From an uncultured Gammaproteobacteria bacterium (lineage in GTDB: Bacteria > Pseudomonadota > Gammaproteobacteria > GCA-2729495): DNA of 31,956 nt. The DNA lies in assembly GCA_947258805.1 (NCBI GenBank), contig CAMYJV010000045.1:1-31956 (forward strand), written 5' to 3'. Shown here in pieces: positions 19,950 to 29,628 of this stretch (the stretch's first letter is position 1; the number at the start of each line of letters is the position of its first letter). Under the pieces are notes generated by a model, which was not told where the DNA came from, made no database searches, and saw only the letters and a list, made by a program, of their open reading frames with translations. The translations under genes were made by a program, and so were the position numbers.

Positions 19950-20027
19950 ATCGCGGCTAAAGCCGCTCCTACAGAGAAAGAAACTGGCTGCCTTTGCGTC
20001 TCATGGTGGGAGCGGCGTCAGCCGCGA
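19950..20027. repeat. Inverted pair of REP-like elements downstream of the opp operon
   Basis: The first unit, 19950-19972 (core GCGGCTAAAGCCGC, flank CTCCTAC), begins 4 bp after the ATPase stop codon. A second, inverted and slightly diverged unit, 20006-20027 (core GCGGCGTCAGCCGC, flank GTGGGA), lies 33 bp on. Each unit can fold on itself, and the pair can form one large hairpin. The same family occurs twice more, inside the atp operon. Such pairs commonly stabilise or end transcripts. Confidence 0.82.
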
Positions 20028-20238
20028 CAACGCGAAATTGGCGTCAGAAAACATTGCGCCGTTCAGCCCACCCACCGGCGCCGTGGCGCGGGGAGATTTC
20101 ACCGAGCGACTACAAAACCGGAGCGAGGGGGAATCTCCCCGGGTCGCGGCGACTAGCCGAAGGGTTCCTCGCCACCGGCGCAGACGCAGCTCGGGGTCAG
20201 TCACTAAGGATCTCTCGCCTATTTCTGTTTCGCCCCAA
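20028..20238. other. Non-coding spacer with a 10-bp inverted repeat
   Basis: Rest of the gap between the REP pair and the convergent SIMPL-domain gene. CGGGGAGATT (20089-20098) is matched by its exact reverse complement AATCTCCCCG (20132-20141), with a 33-nt loop. It has no T-tract and no credible gene. It may be a two-way transcription barrier between convergent operons or a remnant of another repeat. Confidence 0.45.
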
Positions 20239-20943
20239 CTACTCCAGGTCGAAAGTCGCATTCACCTGCGCCTCGAACCGGATGTCCCCCGCCTGGTAGG
20301 TAGCCGCCGCGTCCGCAGATTCAGCCATCATCACCCGGGCCTGCATGGGCCGGGGTATGCCCCCCATGTCGGCCGCACTGACAGAGCGCACCGGGCCGAG
20401 GTTTGCACCAAGCGTGGTCGCCAGTACCTCGGCGTTCGCGCGGGCATCCTCCGCCGCTTTCGCCAGCGCTTCACGGTGCAGTTCGCGGCGCCGGCTGCTG
20501 TCGAGCTGGGGCGGCGACACTTCGTTGACTCCTGCATCCACGGCGCCTTCGATCAGTTGGCCCAGCAACTCGAGGTCGGCGAGTTCCACGGTCAGGGACC
20601 GCTGCACGAAATAGCCGGTGAATTCCTGTTTCTGGCCGTCGCGGTTCCAGCGGTACTCCGGGCGCATGGTCAGGGCCGTGGTCTGCACGTCTTTTTTCGG
20701 GACGCCCAGCTTGCGGGTCAGGGCGAGAAATTCTGCCGCCACCTTGGTGACCCGTTCGCGGGCGGCTGCCAGGCTCGGGTTGCGGGCCTGGATACCGAAG
20801 CTGATCACGGCCCGGTCCGGGGCCGCGGTGAGGCTTGCGCTGCCCGTCACATTCACCTGCCGCGGCGGCTCGTCGGCCTCGTCGGCTGCGGCGGTAATGA
20901 CCAGCAATGACAGAGCCAGAACGATCAGGAAAGCGTTGCGCAT
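20239..20943 (-). CDS. SIMPL-domain (DUF541) periplasmic protein
   Basis: A 234-residue exported protein. A signal peptide (MRNAFLIVLALSLLVITAAADE) is followed by a single SIMPL domain with the typical opening VNVTGSASLTAAPDRAVISFGI, the middle TTALTMRPEYRWNRDGQ and TGYFVQRSLTVEL, and the closing GDIRFEAQVNATFDLE. Family members include E. coli YggE, linked to oxidative stress, and relatives of unclear biochemical role, so function is uncertain. ATG at 20943 has GGAG about 8 nt upstream. It is divergent from the cytochrome c gene (121-bp spacer) and convergent with the opp operon. Confidence 0.88.
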   Translation of the reverse strand: MRNAFLIVLALSLLVITAAADEADEPPRQVNVTGSASLTAAPDRAVISFGIQARNPSLAAARERVTKVAAEFLALTRKLGVPKKDVQTTALTMRPEYRWNRDGQKQEFTGYFVQRSLTVELADLELLGQLIEGAVDAGVNEVSPPQLDSSRRRELHREALAKAAEDARANAEVLATTLGANLGPVRSVSAADMGGIPRPMQARVMMAESADAAATYQAGDIRFEAQVNATFDLE

Positions 20944-21022
20944 GGCTATCTCCGGAGCTTTGGCGCCCGGCTGCGATGGCCGGGTTGCACTAGAATCTGT
21001 TGATCTCTGCGACTAACATAGC

Positions 21023-21036
21023 GCGCCCTAGGGCGC
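21023..21036. promoter_or_regulatory. 14-bp perfect palindrome upstream of the cytochrome c gene (possible operator)
   Basis: GCGCCCTAGGGCGC is a perfect palindrome in the divergent spacer between the SIMPL and cytochrome genes, 29 bp before the cytochrome ATG. A TAGAAT hexamer (20991-20996) 26 bp upstream could be a -10 element for the cytochrome, though its -35 is poor. A second inverted repeat, CCCGGC/GCCGGG, lies at 20966-20984. A dyad at this place could bind a dimeric regulator; none is identified. Confidence 0.35.
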
Positions 21037-21064
21037 CCTGCCAAAGCTTTCGAGTCGAGATTCA

Positions 21065-21685
21065 ATGCACCGAGTTGCCAGACTGATTCCCGCCGCGCTG
21101 ACGATCATGCTGATTCTGGTCGCGGCCTCCGCGCAGGCCGCCGGTGACGCAGAGCGAGGCGCGGTGCTCGCCAATACCTGTCTCGGCTGCCACGGCATCC
21201 CGGGTTACCGCAATGCGTATCCCAATTACCGCGTGCCGATGCTGGGCGGCCAGAAAGAGGACTACATCGCCATCGCGCTGCAGGGCTACAAGTCCGAAAT
21301 GCGTTCACATCCCACAATGAACGCGCAGTCAGCCACGCTATCTGACCAGGCCATGCGGGACCTCGCTGCCTATTTCGCCAGCCAGGGTGAAGCCAGGACT
21401 GGCGAGACCGTCACCAAGGGCGACGCGGCGCGCGGCAAGGAAAAGGTGGCGGTCTGCTCTGCCTGCCACGGTGAAGCAGGGATCAGCCCGGCCCCCAACT
21501 GGCCAAGCCTCGCCGGGCAGCACAAGGACTACCTGGTCCACAGCATCAAGCAGTATCGTGACGGTGGCCGCAACGATCCAGTGATGATGGGCCAGGCGGT
21601 CAATCTGACGGACCAGGACATCAAGGACATCGCGGCGTACTACGCAAAGCAGTCCGGTCTCTTTACCGCCAAGTACGCCAACTGA
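21065..21685 (+). CDS. Di-haem cytochrome c (cytochrome c4/c553-like), periplasmic
   Basis: Electron carrier of 206 residues with a Sec signal peptide ending SAQA (cleavage near residue 25) and two haem-binding motifs, CLGCH (39-43) and CSACH (131-135). Likely Met axial ligands are in HPTMNAQS (about 85) and DPVMMGQAV (near 184). The tandem similar halves, each ending with a DLAAYFA or DIAAYYAK helix, are typical of cytochrome c4, which donates electrons to terminal oxidases. ATG start; no strong ribosome-binding site. A GC-rich hairpin follows and then a reductase gene 50 bp downstream. Confidence 0.92.
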   Translation: MHRVARLIPAALTIMLILVAASAQAAGDAERGAVLANTCLGCHGIPGYRNAYPNYRVPMLGGQKEDYIAIALQGYKSEMRSHPTMNAQSATLSDQAMRDLAAYFASQGEARTGETVTKGDAARGKEKVAVCSACHGEAGISPAPNWPSLAGQHKDYLVHSIKQYRDGGRNDPVMMGQAVNLTDQDIKDIAAYYAKQSGLFTAKYAN

Positions 21686-21693
21686 CCGGCCGC

Positions 21694-21716
21694 CGGCCCG
21701 GCGCCGGTCCGGGCCG
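21694..21716 (+). terminator. Strong GC stem-loop after the cytochrome gene (possible weak terminator)
   Basis: CGGCCCGG (21694-21701) pairs perfectly with CCGGGCCG (21709-21716) around a 7-nt loop, only 8 bp after the cytochrome stop. No T-tract follows, so it may protect the 3' end or pause polymerase rather than terminate; the next gene starts 19 bp later. Confidence 0.45.
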
Positions 21717-21735
21717 CGCACGGAACAACTTGCCG

Positions 21736-22725
21736 ATGGAAACCTTCAGGGCTTTTCGCATTCACTCGCAAGCCGGCGGTGACGACGCCCGCGTGGAGCG
21801 CATTACGCTGGACGATCTCAGCGACGGCGGGGTGATCATTCGCGGTGAGTACTCCAGCATCAACTACAAGGACGCGCTGGCCGGGACCGGCGAAGGCCGC
21901 ATCCTGCGCCGCTACCCGCTGGTCGGGGGGGTGGACGTGGCCGGCACCGTGGTCGAGTCCGACGACCCGCGGGTGCGGGAAGGCGACCAGGTGGTCGTCA
22001 ACGGCTGCGGCCTGAGCGAGACCCATGACGGCGGCTTCGCCCAGTACGTTCGCGTCCCGGCCGACTTCGTGGTGCCGCTGCCGGCCGGCCTCGATACCCG
22101 CACGGCGATGGGTCTCGGCACCGCCGGTTTCACCGCCGCGCTGGCCATTCACCGCATGGAACTCAACGGCCAGCATCCTGAGCTCGGTCCGGTGGCCGTC
22201 ACCGGCGCCACGGGTGGGGTCGGCAGTCTTGCCATCGACATGCTCAGCGGGCTCGGCTACTCGGTCACTGCCATTACCAGTAAGGCCAACGCGACGGACT
22301 ACCTGGAAGCCCTCGGTGCGAGCGAAATCATGAATCTGAAAACCACGGAACTGGGCGACAGGCCGCTGGAAAAAGCCGTGTGGGGCGGTGCCGTCGACAA
22401 CCTGGGTGGCGACGTGCTGGGCTGGCTGACGCGCACGGTCCGGCCCGACGGCAACATTGCGAGCATCGGCCTGGCCGCAGGTATTGCACTGAATACCACG
22501 GTCATGCCGTTTATCCTCCGCGGCGTCAACCTGCTCGGCATCAACTCCGTTACGGCGCCGCGAGACTTGCGCATCGCCGTGTGGCAGCGCATTGCGGCCG
22601 AGTTACGGCCGCGCCACCTCGACCAGTTCGCCACCCGGGAAGTGGGCCTGGACGAACTGCCCGCCCAGTTCCCGGCGTATATCGCGGGGACGGTCACCGG
22701 GCGGACCATCGTCCGGCTGCAGTGA
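21736..22725 (+). CDS. AcuI/YhdH-type NADPH-dependent acrylyl-CoA reductase (MDR family)
   Basis: Zinc-free medium-chain reductase of 329 residues. Seen: FRAFRIHSQAGG at the N-terminus, SSINYKDALAGTGEGRI and PLVGGVDVAGTVVESDDPR, a pattern typical of the YhdH/AcuI branch. The NADPH-binding Rossmann motif is VAVTGATGGVGSLAIDML. ATG at 21736 is preferred over an in-frame TTG two codons earlier. In characterised relatives the enzyme reduces acrylyl-CoA to propionyl-CoA (3-hydroxypropionate or DMSP metabolism). Here it may do this or act as a general quinone/enone reductase; the neighbours give no catabolic context. Its TGA overlaps a possible GTG start of rsmG. Confidence 0.88.
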   Translation: METFRAFRIHSQAGGDDARVERITLDDLSDGGVIIRGEYSSINYKDALAGTGEGRILRRYPLVGGVDVAGTVVESDDPRVREGDQVVVNGCGLSETHDGGFAQYVRVPADFVVPLPAGLDTRTAMGLGTAGFTAALAIHRMELNGQHPELGPVAVTGATGGVGSLAIDMLSGLGYSVTAITSKANATDYLEALGASEIMNLKTTELGDRPLEKAVWGGAVDNLGGDVLGWLTRTVRPDGNIASIGLAAGIALNTTVMPFILRGVNLLGINSVTAPRDLRIAVWQRIAAELRPRHLDQFATREVGLDELPAQFPAYIAGTVTGRTIVRLQ

Positions 22726-22751
22726 GCCCGGCGCGCAGCGACGCGTTGGCC

Positions 22752-23393
22752 ATGGCTGATCCCGACCTGGAAATCAGCTTGCGCGAAGGCCTGGCCGCGC
22801 TGGGTGACGCGCCGAACGCAATGCAACTGGAGCAGCTGGTCCACTACCTGCGCTTGCTCGCCAAGTGGAACCAGGCCTTTAACCTGACGGGCGTCCGCAA
22901 ACCCGAAGACATGGTGGTCCGGCACGTGCTGGACTCGGTGGCCGTTCGGCCCTGCCTGCAAGGCGTCTCGATACTGGATGTGGGAACCGGCGCCGGCCTG
23001 CCGGGCATCCCGCTGGCGGTGCTGGCGCCAGAACAACGGTTCGTGCTGCTGGATTCCGTCGGCAAGAAGATCCGCTTTCTGCGCCATGTGCTCGGCGAGC
23101 TGGCCCTTGCCAATTGCGAGGTCGTGCAGTCGCGAGTCGAAGCGCATGTGCCCGGCGAGCTTTACGATACGGTGATTTGCCGAGCCTTCGCGTCGGTGGG
23201 GGAATTCGTCGCGCAGTGTGGGAGACTGGCGGGTCCGGGCGGGCGCCTGGTGGCCATGAAGGGCCGTGATCCGGACCGCGAACTCATCGGCCTGCCGCCC
23301 GGCTGGCACGCACGCTGTATGTCGTTGCAGGTGCCAGGATTGGATGAGCAACGGCACGCGGTAGTGATCGAGCGCAACGCGGAAGCAGAGTGA
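22752..23393 (+). CDS. rsmG: 16S rRNA (guanine-527-N7)-methyltransferase RsmG (GidB)
   Basis: SAM-dependent methylation of G527 of 16S rRNA; loss gives low-level streptomycin resistance in many bacteria. It has 213 residues from ATG 22752. Seen: [30 protein letters not shown] motif [41 protein letters not shown] and [11 protein letters not shown], all family hallmarks. A GTG at 22722, overlapping the reductase stop (GTGA), is in frame and could be the coupled start, adding 10 residues; neither start has a clear ribosome-binding site. The stop overlaps an upstream GTG of the parA frame. Confidence 0.95.
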   Translation: MADPDLEISLREGLAALGDAPNAMQLEQLVHYLRLLAKWNQAFNLTGVRKPEDMVVRHVLDSVAVRPCLQGVSILDVGTGAGLPGIPLAVLAPEQRFVLLDSVGKKIRFLRHVLGELALANCEVVQSRVEAHVPGELYDTVICRAFASVGEFVAQCGRLAGPGGRLVAMKGRDPDRELIGLPPGWHARCMSLQVPGLDEQRHAVVIERNAEAE

Positions 23394-23413
23394 CAGAGGA
23401 GAATCGCGCGGGC

Positions 23414-24190
23414 ATGGGCAGGGTCATCGCTATCACGAACCAGAAGGGCGGGGTCGGCAAGACCACTACCGCCGTGAACCTGGCTGCGTCCCTGGCTGAC
23501 CGTGAACGTCGCGTGCTGCTCGTTGATCTGGACCCGCAGGGGAATGCCACCACCGGCTGCGGGGTCGAAAAACAGGAGCTGGAACGGACCACCTGCGATG
23601 TGCTGCTGGGGGACGCTCGCATTCACGACGTGATCTATTCCGTCGCCGCCGGCGACTTCGCGCTGCTGCCGGCAAACTCCGACCTCACGGCCGCCGAGGT
23701 GCGGCTGCTGCAGGAAATTGGCCGCGAATTGCGTCTCCGCCAGGCCCTCGAACCCATCCGCGGGCTCTACGACTACCTGCTGATCGACTGCCCGCCCACC
23801 ATCAACATGCTGACACTGAACGCACTGACGGCTGCCGACGGCGTACTCATTCCGATCCAGTGCGAGTACTACGCGCTGGAAGGGCTCACGTCGCTGCTCG
23901 AAACCGTGAAACAGGTGCGCAACACGGTGAACCACGGCCTCGAAGTCGAAGGCCTGTTGCGCACCATGTACGACTCACGTAACAAGCTGGCCGAAGAGGT
24001 GTCCGCACAGCTGGTCAAGCACTTTGCCGACCGGGTGTACGACACCGTGGTGCCCCGCAACGTGCGCTTGGCCGAGGCGCCGAGCTTCGGCCTGCCGGCC
24101 ATGTACCACGACCGCGGCTCGGCGGGCGCGAAGGCTTACCTGCAGCTGGCCGACGAGATGATCGCGCGGGAACGCCCGGCGCAGGGTTAA
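23414..24190 (+). CDS. parA: Chromosome partitioning ATPase ParA (Soj)
   Basis: Deviant Walker ATPase that forms a DNA-bound gradient along which ParB-parS complexes move. From ATG 23414 it has 258 residues starting [19 protein letters not shown], with the deviant Walker A KGGVGKTT at 10-17. Further motifs are [14 protein letters not shown] (Walker A'), [20 protein letters not shown] (Walker B) and [18 protein letters not shown] lies about 12 nt upstream. A GTG at 23390 overlapping the rsmG stop gives an 8-residue extension and is less likely. The gene is followed by parB after 34 bp. Confidence 0.96.
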   Translation: MGRVIAITNQKGGVGKTTTAVNLAASLADRERRVLLVDLDPQGNATTGCGVEKQELERTTCDVLLGDARIHDVIYSVAAGDFALLPANSDLTAAEVRLLQEIGRELRLRQALEPIRGLYDYLLIDCPPTINMLTLNALTAADGVLIPIQCEYYALEGLTSLLETVKQVRNTVNHGLEVEGLLRTMYDSRNKLAEEVSAQLVKHFADRVYDTVVPRNVRLAEAPSFGLPAMYHDRGSAGAKAYLQLADEMIARERPAQG

Positions 24191-24224
24191 AATGCCCGCC
24201 ATCGATTCACGCGGGGCCGGCTAC

Positions 24225-25118
24225 ATGGCGACGAAAAAAACCGGACTCGGCCGCGGGCTCGACGCCCTGCTGGGCGATGTGCAGATCTCCGCCCCGCCCC
24301 CGGCGACTCCGCAGGGCAGCACTCCGGCCGAGGGCGTCAGCCTGATCGCGGTGGACTTGCTGCGCCGCGGCGTTTACCAGCCGCGGCGGCACATGGACCA
24401 GGAGGCCCTGGAAGACCTGGCTCGCTCCATTAAGGCCCAGGGGCTGGTGCAGCCCATCGTGGTCCGGCCTATTGCCGGGGCGGACAACGGCGCGAAGTAT
24501 GAAATCGTGGCCGGCGAGCGCCGCTGGCGCGCCGCCCAGATGGCCGGGCTGCAGGATATCCCGGCCGTCGTTCGCGAAATTTCCGATTCGGCGGCCATTG
24601 CGGTGGCGTTGATCGAGAACATCCAGCGGGAAGACCTGAATCCGCTGGAGGAGGCCACGGCCATCCGCCGGCTGATCGACGAGTTTGAGCTGACCCACCA
24701 GGACGCGGCGGACGCCATCGGCCGCTCGCGGACCGCGGTAACCAACCTGTTGCGGCTGCTGGAGCTCTGTCCGGAGGCCAAGGCCCTGGTGGAGTCCGGT
24801 GAGCTCGAGATGGGCCACGCCCGCGCCCTGCTGGCCCTGGTGAATACCCGCCCGCAGGCCGAGGTGGCCGGCCTGGTGGCCCGCAAGGGGCTGTCGGTCC
24901 GGGAAACCGAACAACTGGTGCGCAAGATGCTGGCGGGCAAGCCGGCGGGCGCCAACGGGCGGAGCCTGGACCCGAATGTGCGGCGCTTGCAGGACGAGCT
25001 GGCCGAGAAACTGGGTGCGAAGGTGCAGATTCGCACCAGCGCCAAGGGCCGCGGCCAGCTGATCATCAGCTATAACAGCCTGGACGAACTCGACGGCATT
25101 CTGAGTCACATCGACTGA
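24225..25118 (+). CDS. parB: Chromosome partitioning protein ParB (Spo0J)
   Basis: CTP-dependent clamp that loads at parS and spreads on neighbouring DNA. It has 297 residues from ATG 24225, beginning MATKKTGLGRGLDALLGD, a close match to Pseudomonas ParB. The N-domain has the CTPase motif GERRWRAAQMAGL and the box ALIENIQREDLNPLEEA. The parS-reading helix-turn-helix is THQDAADAIGRSRTAVTNLLRLL. A C-terminal dimerisation domain ends LDELDGILSHID. An ATG 33 bp upstream is in frame but not conserved. Its likely parS lies in recF at 3156. Confidence 0.96.
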   Translation: MATKKTGLGRGLDALLGDVQISAPPPATPQGSTPAEGVSLIAVDLLRRGVYQPRRHMDQEALEDLARSIKAQGLVQPIVVRPIAGADNGAKYEIVAGERRWRAAQMAGLQDIPAVVREISDSAAIAVALIENIQREDLNPLEEATAIRRLIDEFELTHQDAADAIGRSRTAVTNLLRLLELCPEAKALVESGELEMGHARALLALVNTRPQAEVAGLVARKGLSVRETEQLVRKMLAGKPAGANGRSLDPNVRRLQDELAEKLGAKVQIRTSAKGRGQLIISYNSLDELDGILSHID

Positions 25119-25151
25119 CCGGAATCTGCCCTGTTCCGACCGGCGTCAGGC

Positions 25152-25180
25152 TTGAACGGCCCCTGCTTCCCCCCTAGAAT
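25152..25180 (+). promoter_or_regulatory. Sigma-70 promoter of the atp operon
   Basis: TTGAAC (25152-25157), a 17-bp spacer and TAGAAT (25175-25180) form a good housekeeping promoter 34 bp after the parB stop. Transcription would begin near 25187, leaving a leader of about 100 nt before atpI that contains two stem-loops. Confidence 0.75.
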
Positions 25181-25192
25181 ACGCGGGCTCGG

Positions 25193-25210
25193 CGGCAGCG
25201 AAAGCTGCCG
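25193..25210 (+). other. GAAA-tetraloop hairpin in the atp leader
   Basis: CGGCAGC (25193-25199) pairs perfectly with GCTGCCG (25204-25210) around the stable GAAA tetraloop. It stands just after the predicted atp transcription start and directly before the T-tract hairpin, so it would be part of the atp leader RNA. Confidence 0.6.
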
Positions 25211-25214
25211 AACG

Positions 25215-25258
25215 GCCACCCGCTCGCGATTTTGCGCAGCGTAGCGTGGCTTTTTTTT
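25215..25258 (+). terminator. Intrinsic terminator or attenuator between parB and atpI
   Basis: GCCAC (25215-25219) pairs with GTGGC (25246-25250), and inside it CGCT/AGCG and CGC/GCG extend the stem with small internal loops around GATTTT. Eight T residues follow at once (25251-25258), the classic rho-independent layout. It lies downstream of the predicted atp promoter and only 27 bp before the atpI ATG, so it could end parB readthrough, attenuate the atp operon, or both. Confidence 0.65.
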
Positions 25259-25285
25259 GTACCCGCCCCAAGCGAGCCCTCACAG

Positions 25286-26550
<1,265 letters not shown>

Positions 26551-26580
26551 TTTTCTTTTGACCTCAGAAAAGCTTGTTAG

Positions 26581-26859
<279 letters not shown>

Positions 26860-26882
26860 CCTGCGGGTGAGGCGAGCGCGGG

Positions 26883-26945
26883 GGGAGCGGCTTTAGCCGC
26901 GACTCCCGTCACCTAGCCTCCATTCGCGGCTAAAGCCGCTCCCAC
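26883..26945. repeat. Inverted pair of REP-like elements between atpE and atpF
   Basis: A unit with core GCGGCTTTAGCCGC (26883-26902) and an inverted unit with core GCGGCTAAAGCCGC (26924-26945) are 21 bp apart. Outer arms GGGAG and CTCCC are complementary, so the pair can form one long hairpin in the polycistronic atp mRNA. The position just after atpE, the most highly translated Fo gene, would suit 3' protection or differential expression of upstream genes. Confidence 0.88.
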
Positions 26946-26959
26946 GACGGAGAAAAAAT

Positions 26960-27430
26960 GTGGATCTGAATGCAACCTTTTTCGGCCAGACGATCGCGAT
27001 GATCGTCTTTGTCTGGTTCTGCATGAAGTTCGTCTGGCCGCCCATCGTCGGCATGATCGAGGAACGGCAGACGAAGATCGCCGACGGCCTGGCTGCGGCG
27101 GAGAAGGGTTCCCGCTCACTGGAGGAAGCCCAGGTAACCATCGATGGCATGGTCGCCGAGGCCCGTGAGCAGGCGCGCCAGATCATCGACCAAGCCAATC
27201 AGCGCGGTAACTCACTGGTGGAAGAAGCCCGGGGTACGGCTAACCAGGAGCGCGAGCGCATCCTGGCCAGCGCGAAGGCCGACGTGGACCAGGAAGTGAA
27301 CCGGGCCCGCGACGAGCTGCGCGGGCAGGTGGCAGCCATTGCGTTGGCCGGCGCCGAGAAAATCCTGAGCCGGGAAATTGATTCCTCGACCCACCAGGAT
27401 CTCCTCGACCGGCTCGCGGCGGAAATTTAG
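26960..27430 (+). CDS. atpF: F1Fo ATP synthase subunit b
   Basis: Peripheral-stalk subunit, 156 residues like E. coli. MDLNATFFGQTIAMIVFVWFC forms the single membrane anchor, followed by VWPPIVGMIEERQTKIADGLAAAE and a long charged coiled coil ending AGAEKILSREIDS. The start is GTG at 26960 with GGAG about 9 nt upstream; the preceding ATG (26958) is out of frame and closes at once. The REP pair sits immediately upstream, so the ribosome-binding site lies only 4 bases beyond the last repeat. Confidence 0.96.
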   Translation: MDLNATFFGQTIAMIVFVWFCMKFVWPPIVGMIEERQTKIADGLAAAEKGSRSLEEAQVTIDGMVAEAREQARQIIDQANQRGNSLVEEARGTANQERERILASAKADVDQEVNRARDELRGQVAAIALAGAEKILSREIDSSTHQDLLDRLAAEI

Positions 27431-27439
27431 GCAATCGGA

Positions 27440-27997
27440 ATGGCACAGCACGAATCAGTCGCCCGACCCTACGCCCGGGCCGCTTTTGAAATCGGCCGGG
27501 ATGAAGGCGCGCTGGCCGCATGGTCGGCCCTGCTGGCAGACGCGGCTGCGGCCGTCGTGGCGCCCGAAGTCAAGGTGGCCCTCGACCAGCCGGGCGCCAA
27601 GAGTGACCGGATCGCGCGCATGCTGGCGGACATCTGTGTGACGGATTCCGCCGCGGTGGCGCTGGCGCAAAACGGCTATGGCTTGAACTTCCTGCTGCTG
27701 CTGGCCGAGAACCGGCGCCTGGAAGCGCTGCCGGAAATTGCCGCGGAGTTCGAGCAGCTGCGGGCCGAGGTGGAGAACACCATGGACGTGACGCTGAGCG
27801 CGGCGGCGCCGGTCAGCGAAGAACAGCGGGCCCGCATCGTCGCGGCCCTGAAGCAGCGTTTCGGGCGGGACGTCCGTCTGAATTTCGTGCTGGATGAAAC
27901 CCTGATTGGCGGTGCGCGCCTGCAGGCAGATGATCATGTGATCGATGGATCGGTAAGCACGCGGCTGGCCAAGCTCGCCAGCGCGCTGGTGCATTAA
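27440..27997 (+). CDS. atpH: F1Fo ATP synthase subunit delta
   Basis: Joins the peripheral stalk to the top of the F1 head. It has 185 residues, near the usual 177. The opening SVARPYARAAFEIGRDEG is the family signature. The central LLLLAENRRLEALPEIAAEFEQL and C-terminal LIGGARLQADDHVIDGSVSTRLAKL match OSCP/delta. ATG start, 9 bp after atpF, with a weak ribosome-binding site. It is followed by atpA after 12 bp. Confidence 0.96.
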   Translation: MAQHESVARPYARAAFEIGRDEGALAAWSALLADAAAAVVAPEVKVALDQPGAKSDRIARMLADICVTDSAAVALAQNGYGLNFLLLLAENRRLEALPEIAAEFEQLRAEVENTMDVTLSAAAPVSEEQRARIVAALKQRFGRDVRLNFVLDETLIGGARLQADDHVIDGSVSTRLAKLASALVH

Positions 27998-28009
27998 GAG
28001 GTAAGGCAA

Positions 28010-29551
28010 ATGGCACTCAAGGCTTCTGAAATCAGCGAACTGCTCAAGGAACGGATCAAAGACTTTCAGAGCACCGCGGAAGCACGAGACGTGGGCACCG
28101 TAACGGCGGTGACCGATGGCATCACCCGCATTCACGGCCTGAACGCCGCGCAGTACGGAGAGATGCTCGAGTTCCCCGGCGACACCTTTGGCCTGGCGCT
28201 GAACCTGGAGCAGGACTCCGTCGGCGCGGTGGTGCTTGGCGACTACAAGCACATCGCCGAAGGCGATACGGTGAAAACCACCGGCCGTATCCTGGAAGTG
28301 CCGGTGGGCGAAGCGCTGCTGGGCCGGGTAGTGAATTCCCTGGGAGTTCCCATCGATGGCAAGGGGCCGATCAACGCCACGCAGACCTCGCCGATTGAAA
28401 AGGTCGCACCGGGCGTGATCACGCGTAAGTCTGTCGATCAGCCGGTGCAAACGGGGCTGAAGGCCATCGACGCGATGGTGCCGGTCGGCCGCGGCCAGCG
28501 GGAGTTGATCATCGGTGACCGCCAGACCGGCAAGACTGCCGTGGCTGTCGACGCCATCATCAACCAGAAGGGTACCGGCGTTAAGTGTATCTACGTGGCC
28601 GTCGGGCAGAAGAACTCTTCCATCGCCAACGTCGTGCGCAAGCTCGAAGAGTTCGGGGCGCTGGAACATACGATCATCGTCGCCGCGCCGGCTGCCGAAT
28701 CGGCCGCCCTGCAGTACATCGCGCCGTATTCCGGCTGCGCCATGGGTGAGTACTTCCGGGACAAGGGCGAAGACGCACTGATCATTTACGACGATCTGAC
28801 CAAGCAGGCCTGGGCTTACCGCCAGGTCTCGCTGCTGCTGCGCCGCCCGCCGGGCCGTGAAGCCTACCCCGGCGACGTGTTCTACCTGCATTCGCGCCTG
28901 CTCGAGCGCGCTGCGCGGGTGAACGTGGAATACGTGGAAAAAGCTACCAACGGTGCGGTGAAAGGTAAGACCGGTTCGCTGACGGCGCTGCCTATCATCG
29001 AGACCCAGGCCGGTGACGTGTCGGCCTTCGTGCCCACCAACGTGATTTCCATTACCGACGGTCAGATCTTCCTGGAGACGGACCTGTTCAACGCCGGTAT
29101 ACGCCCGGCTATCAACGCGGGCCTGTCGGTGTCGCGTGTGGGTGGTGCGGCGCAGACCAAGATTGTGAAAAAGCTCGGCGGTGGTGTGCGCCTGGCGCTG
29201 GCCCAGTACCGCGAGCTTGCGGCCTTCGCGCAGTTTGCATCCGACCTCGACGAGGCCACGCGCAAACAGCTGGAACGCGGTCAGCGAGTGACCGAGCTGA
29301 TGAAGCAAAAGCAGTACGCGCCACTGTCCGTGGGCCAGATGGGCCTGTCCCTGTATGCAGTCAACGAGGGCTTCCTCGACGACGTGCCGGTGGAAAAGGT
29401 TGTCGACTTCGAGGCGGCACTGCATTCGCATGCCGGTGAAAAGTTCGGTGAACTGATTGACCGAATCAGCGCATCCGGTGACTACAACGATGATATTGCG
29501 GCCGAACTGAAGACGGTGTGTGAAGACTTTAAGCGTTCGGGGGCTTACTGA
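28010..29551 (+). CDS. atpA: F1Fo ATP synthase subunit alpha
   Basis: Regulatory nucleotide-binding subunit of the F1 hexamer, 513 residues as in E. coli. Walker A is GDRQTGKT (169-176). [33 protein letters not shown] is the conserved central block. [12 protein letters not shown] carries the arginine that reaches into the beta active site. The ribosome-binding site is AGAGG about 7 nt before ATG. A 112-bp spacer, unusually long for an atp operon, separates it from atpG. Confidence 0.98.
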   Translation: MALKASEISELLKERIKDFQSTAEARDVGTVTAVTDGITRIHGLNAAQYGEMLEFPGDTFGLALNLEQDSVGAVVLGDYKHIAEGDTVKTTGRILEVPVGEALLGRVVNSLGVPIDGKGPINATQTSPIEKVAPGVITRKSVDQPVQTGLKAIDAMVPVGRGQRELIIGDRQTGKTAVAVDAIINQKGTGVKCIYVAVGQKNSSIANVVRKLEEFGALEHTIIVAAPAAESAALQYIAPYSGCAMGEYFRDKGEDALIIYDDLTKQAWAYRQVSLLLRRPPGREAYPGDVFYLHSRLLERAARVNVEYVEKATNGAVKGKTGSLTALPIIETQAGDVSAFVPTNVISITDGQIFLETDLFNAGIRPAINAGLSVSRVGGAAQTKIVKKLGGGVRLALAQYRELAAFAQFASDLDEATRKQLERGQRVTELMKQKQYAPLSVGQMGLSLYAVNEGFLDDVPVEKVVDFEAALHSHAGEKFGELIDRISASGDYNDDIAAELKTVCEDFKRSGAY

Positions 29552-29628
29552 GACCTTGAGGGGTGCAGGGGCGCTGACTTTTTTTGCGATCGGGACGCGT
29601 GGAATATTGTTGTGCTCCTTGGTCTCAG
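29548..29628. other. atpA-atpG spacer with an 8-bp inverted repeat and a T7 run
   Basis: CTGAGACC (29548-29555, containing the atpA stop) is repeated inverted as GGTCTCAG (29621-29628), enclosing about 65 nt that include seven T residues at 29579-29585. No stable hairpin precedes the T run, so it is not a typical terminator. The arms could bring the atpA stop close to the atpG ribosome-binding site in the RNA. No gene is seen here. Confidence 0.35.

Noticed and set aside
26883..26945. CRISPR-like array from repeated units
   Set aside because: Units occur as single inverted pairs with no series of direct repeats and unique spacers; they fit REP elements.
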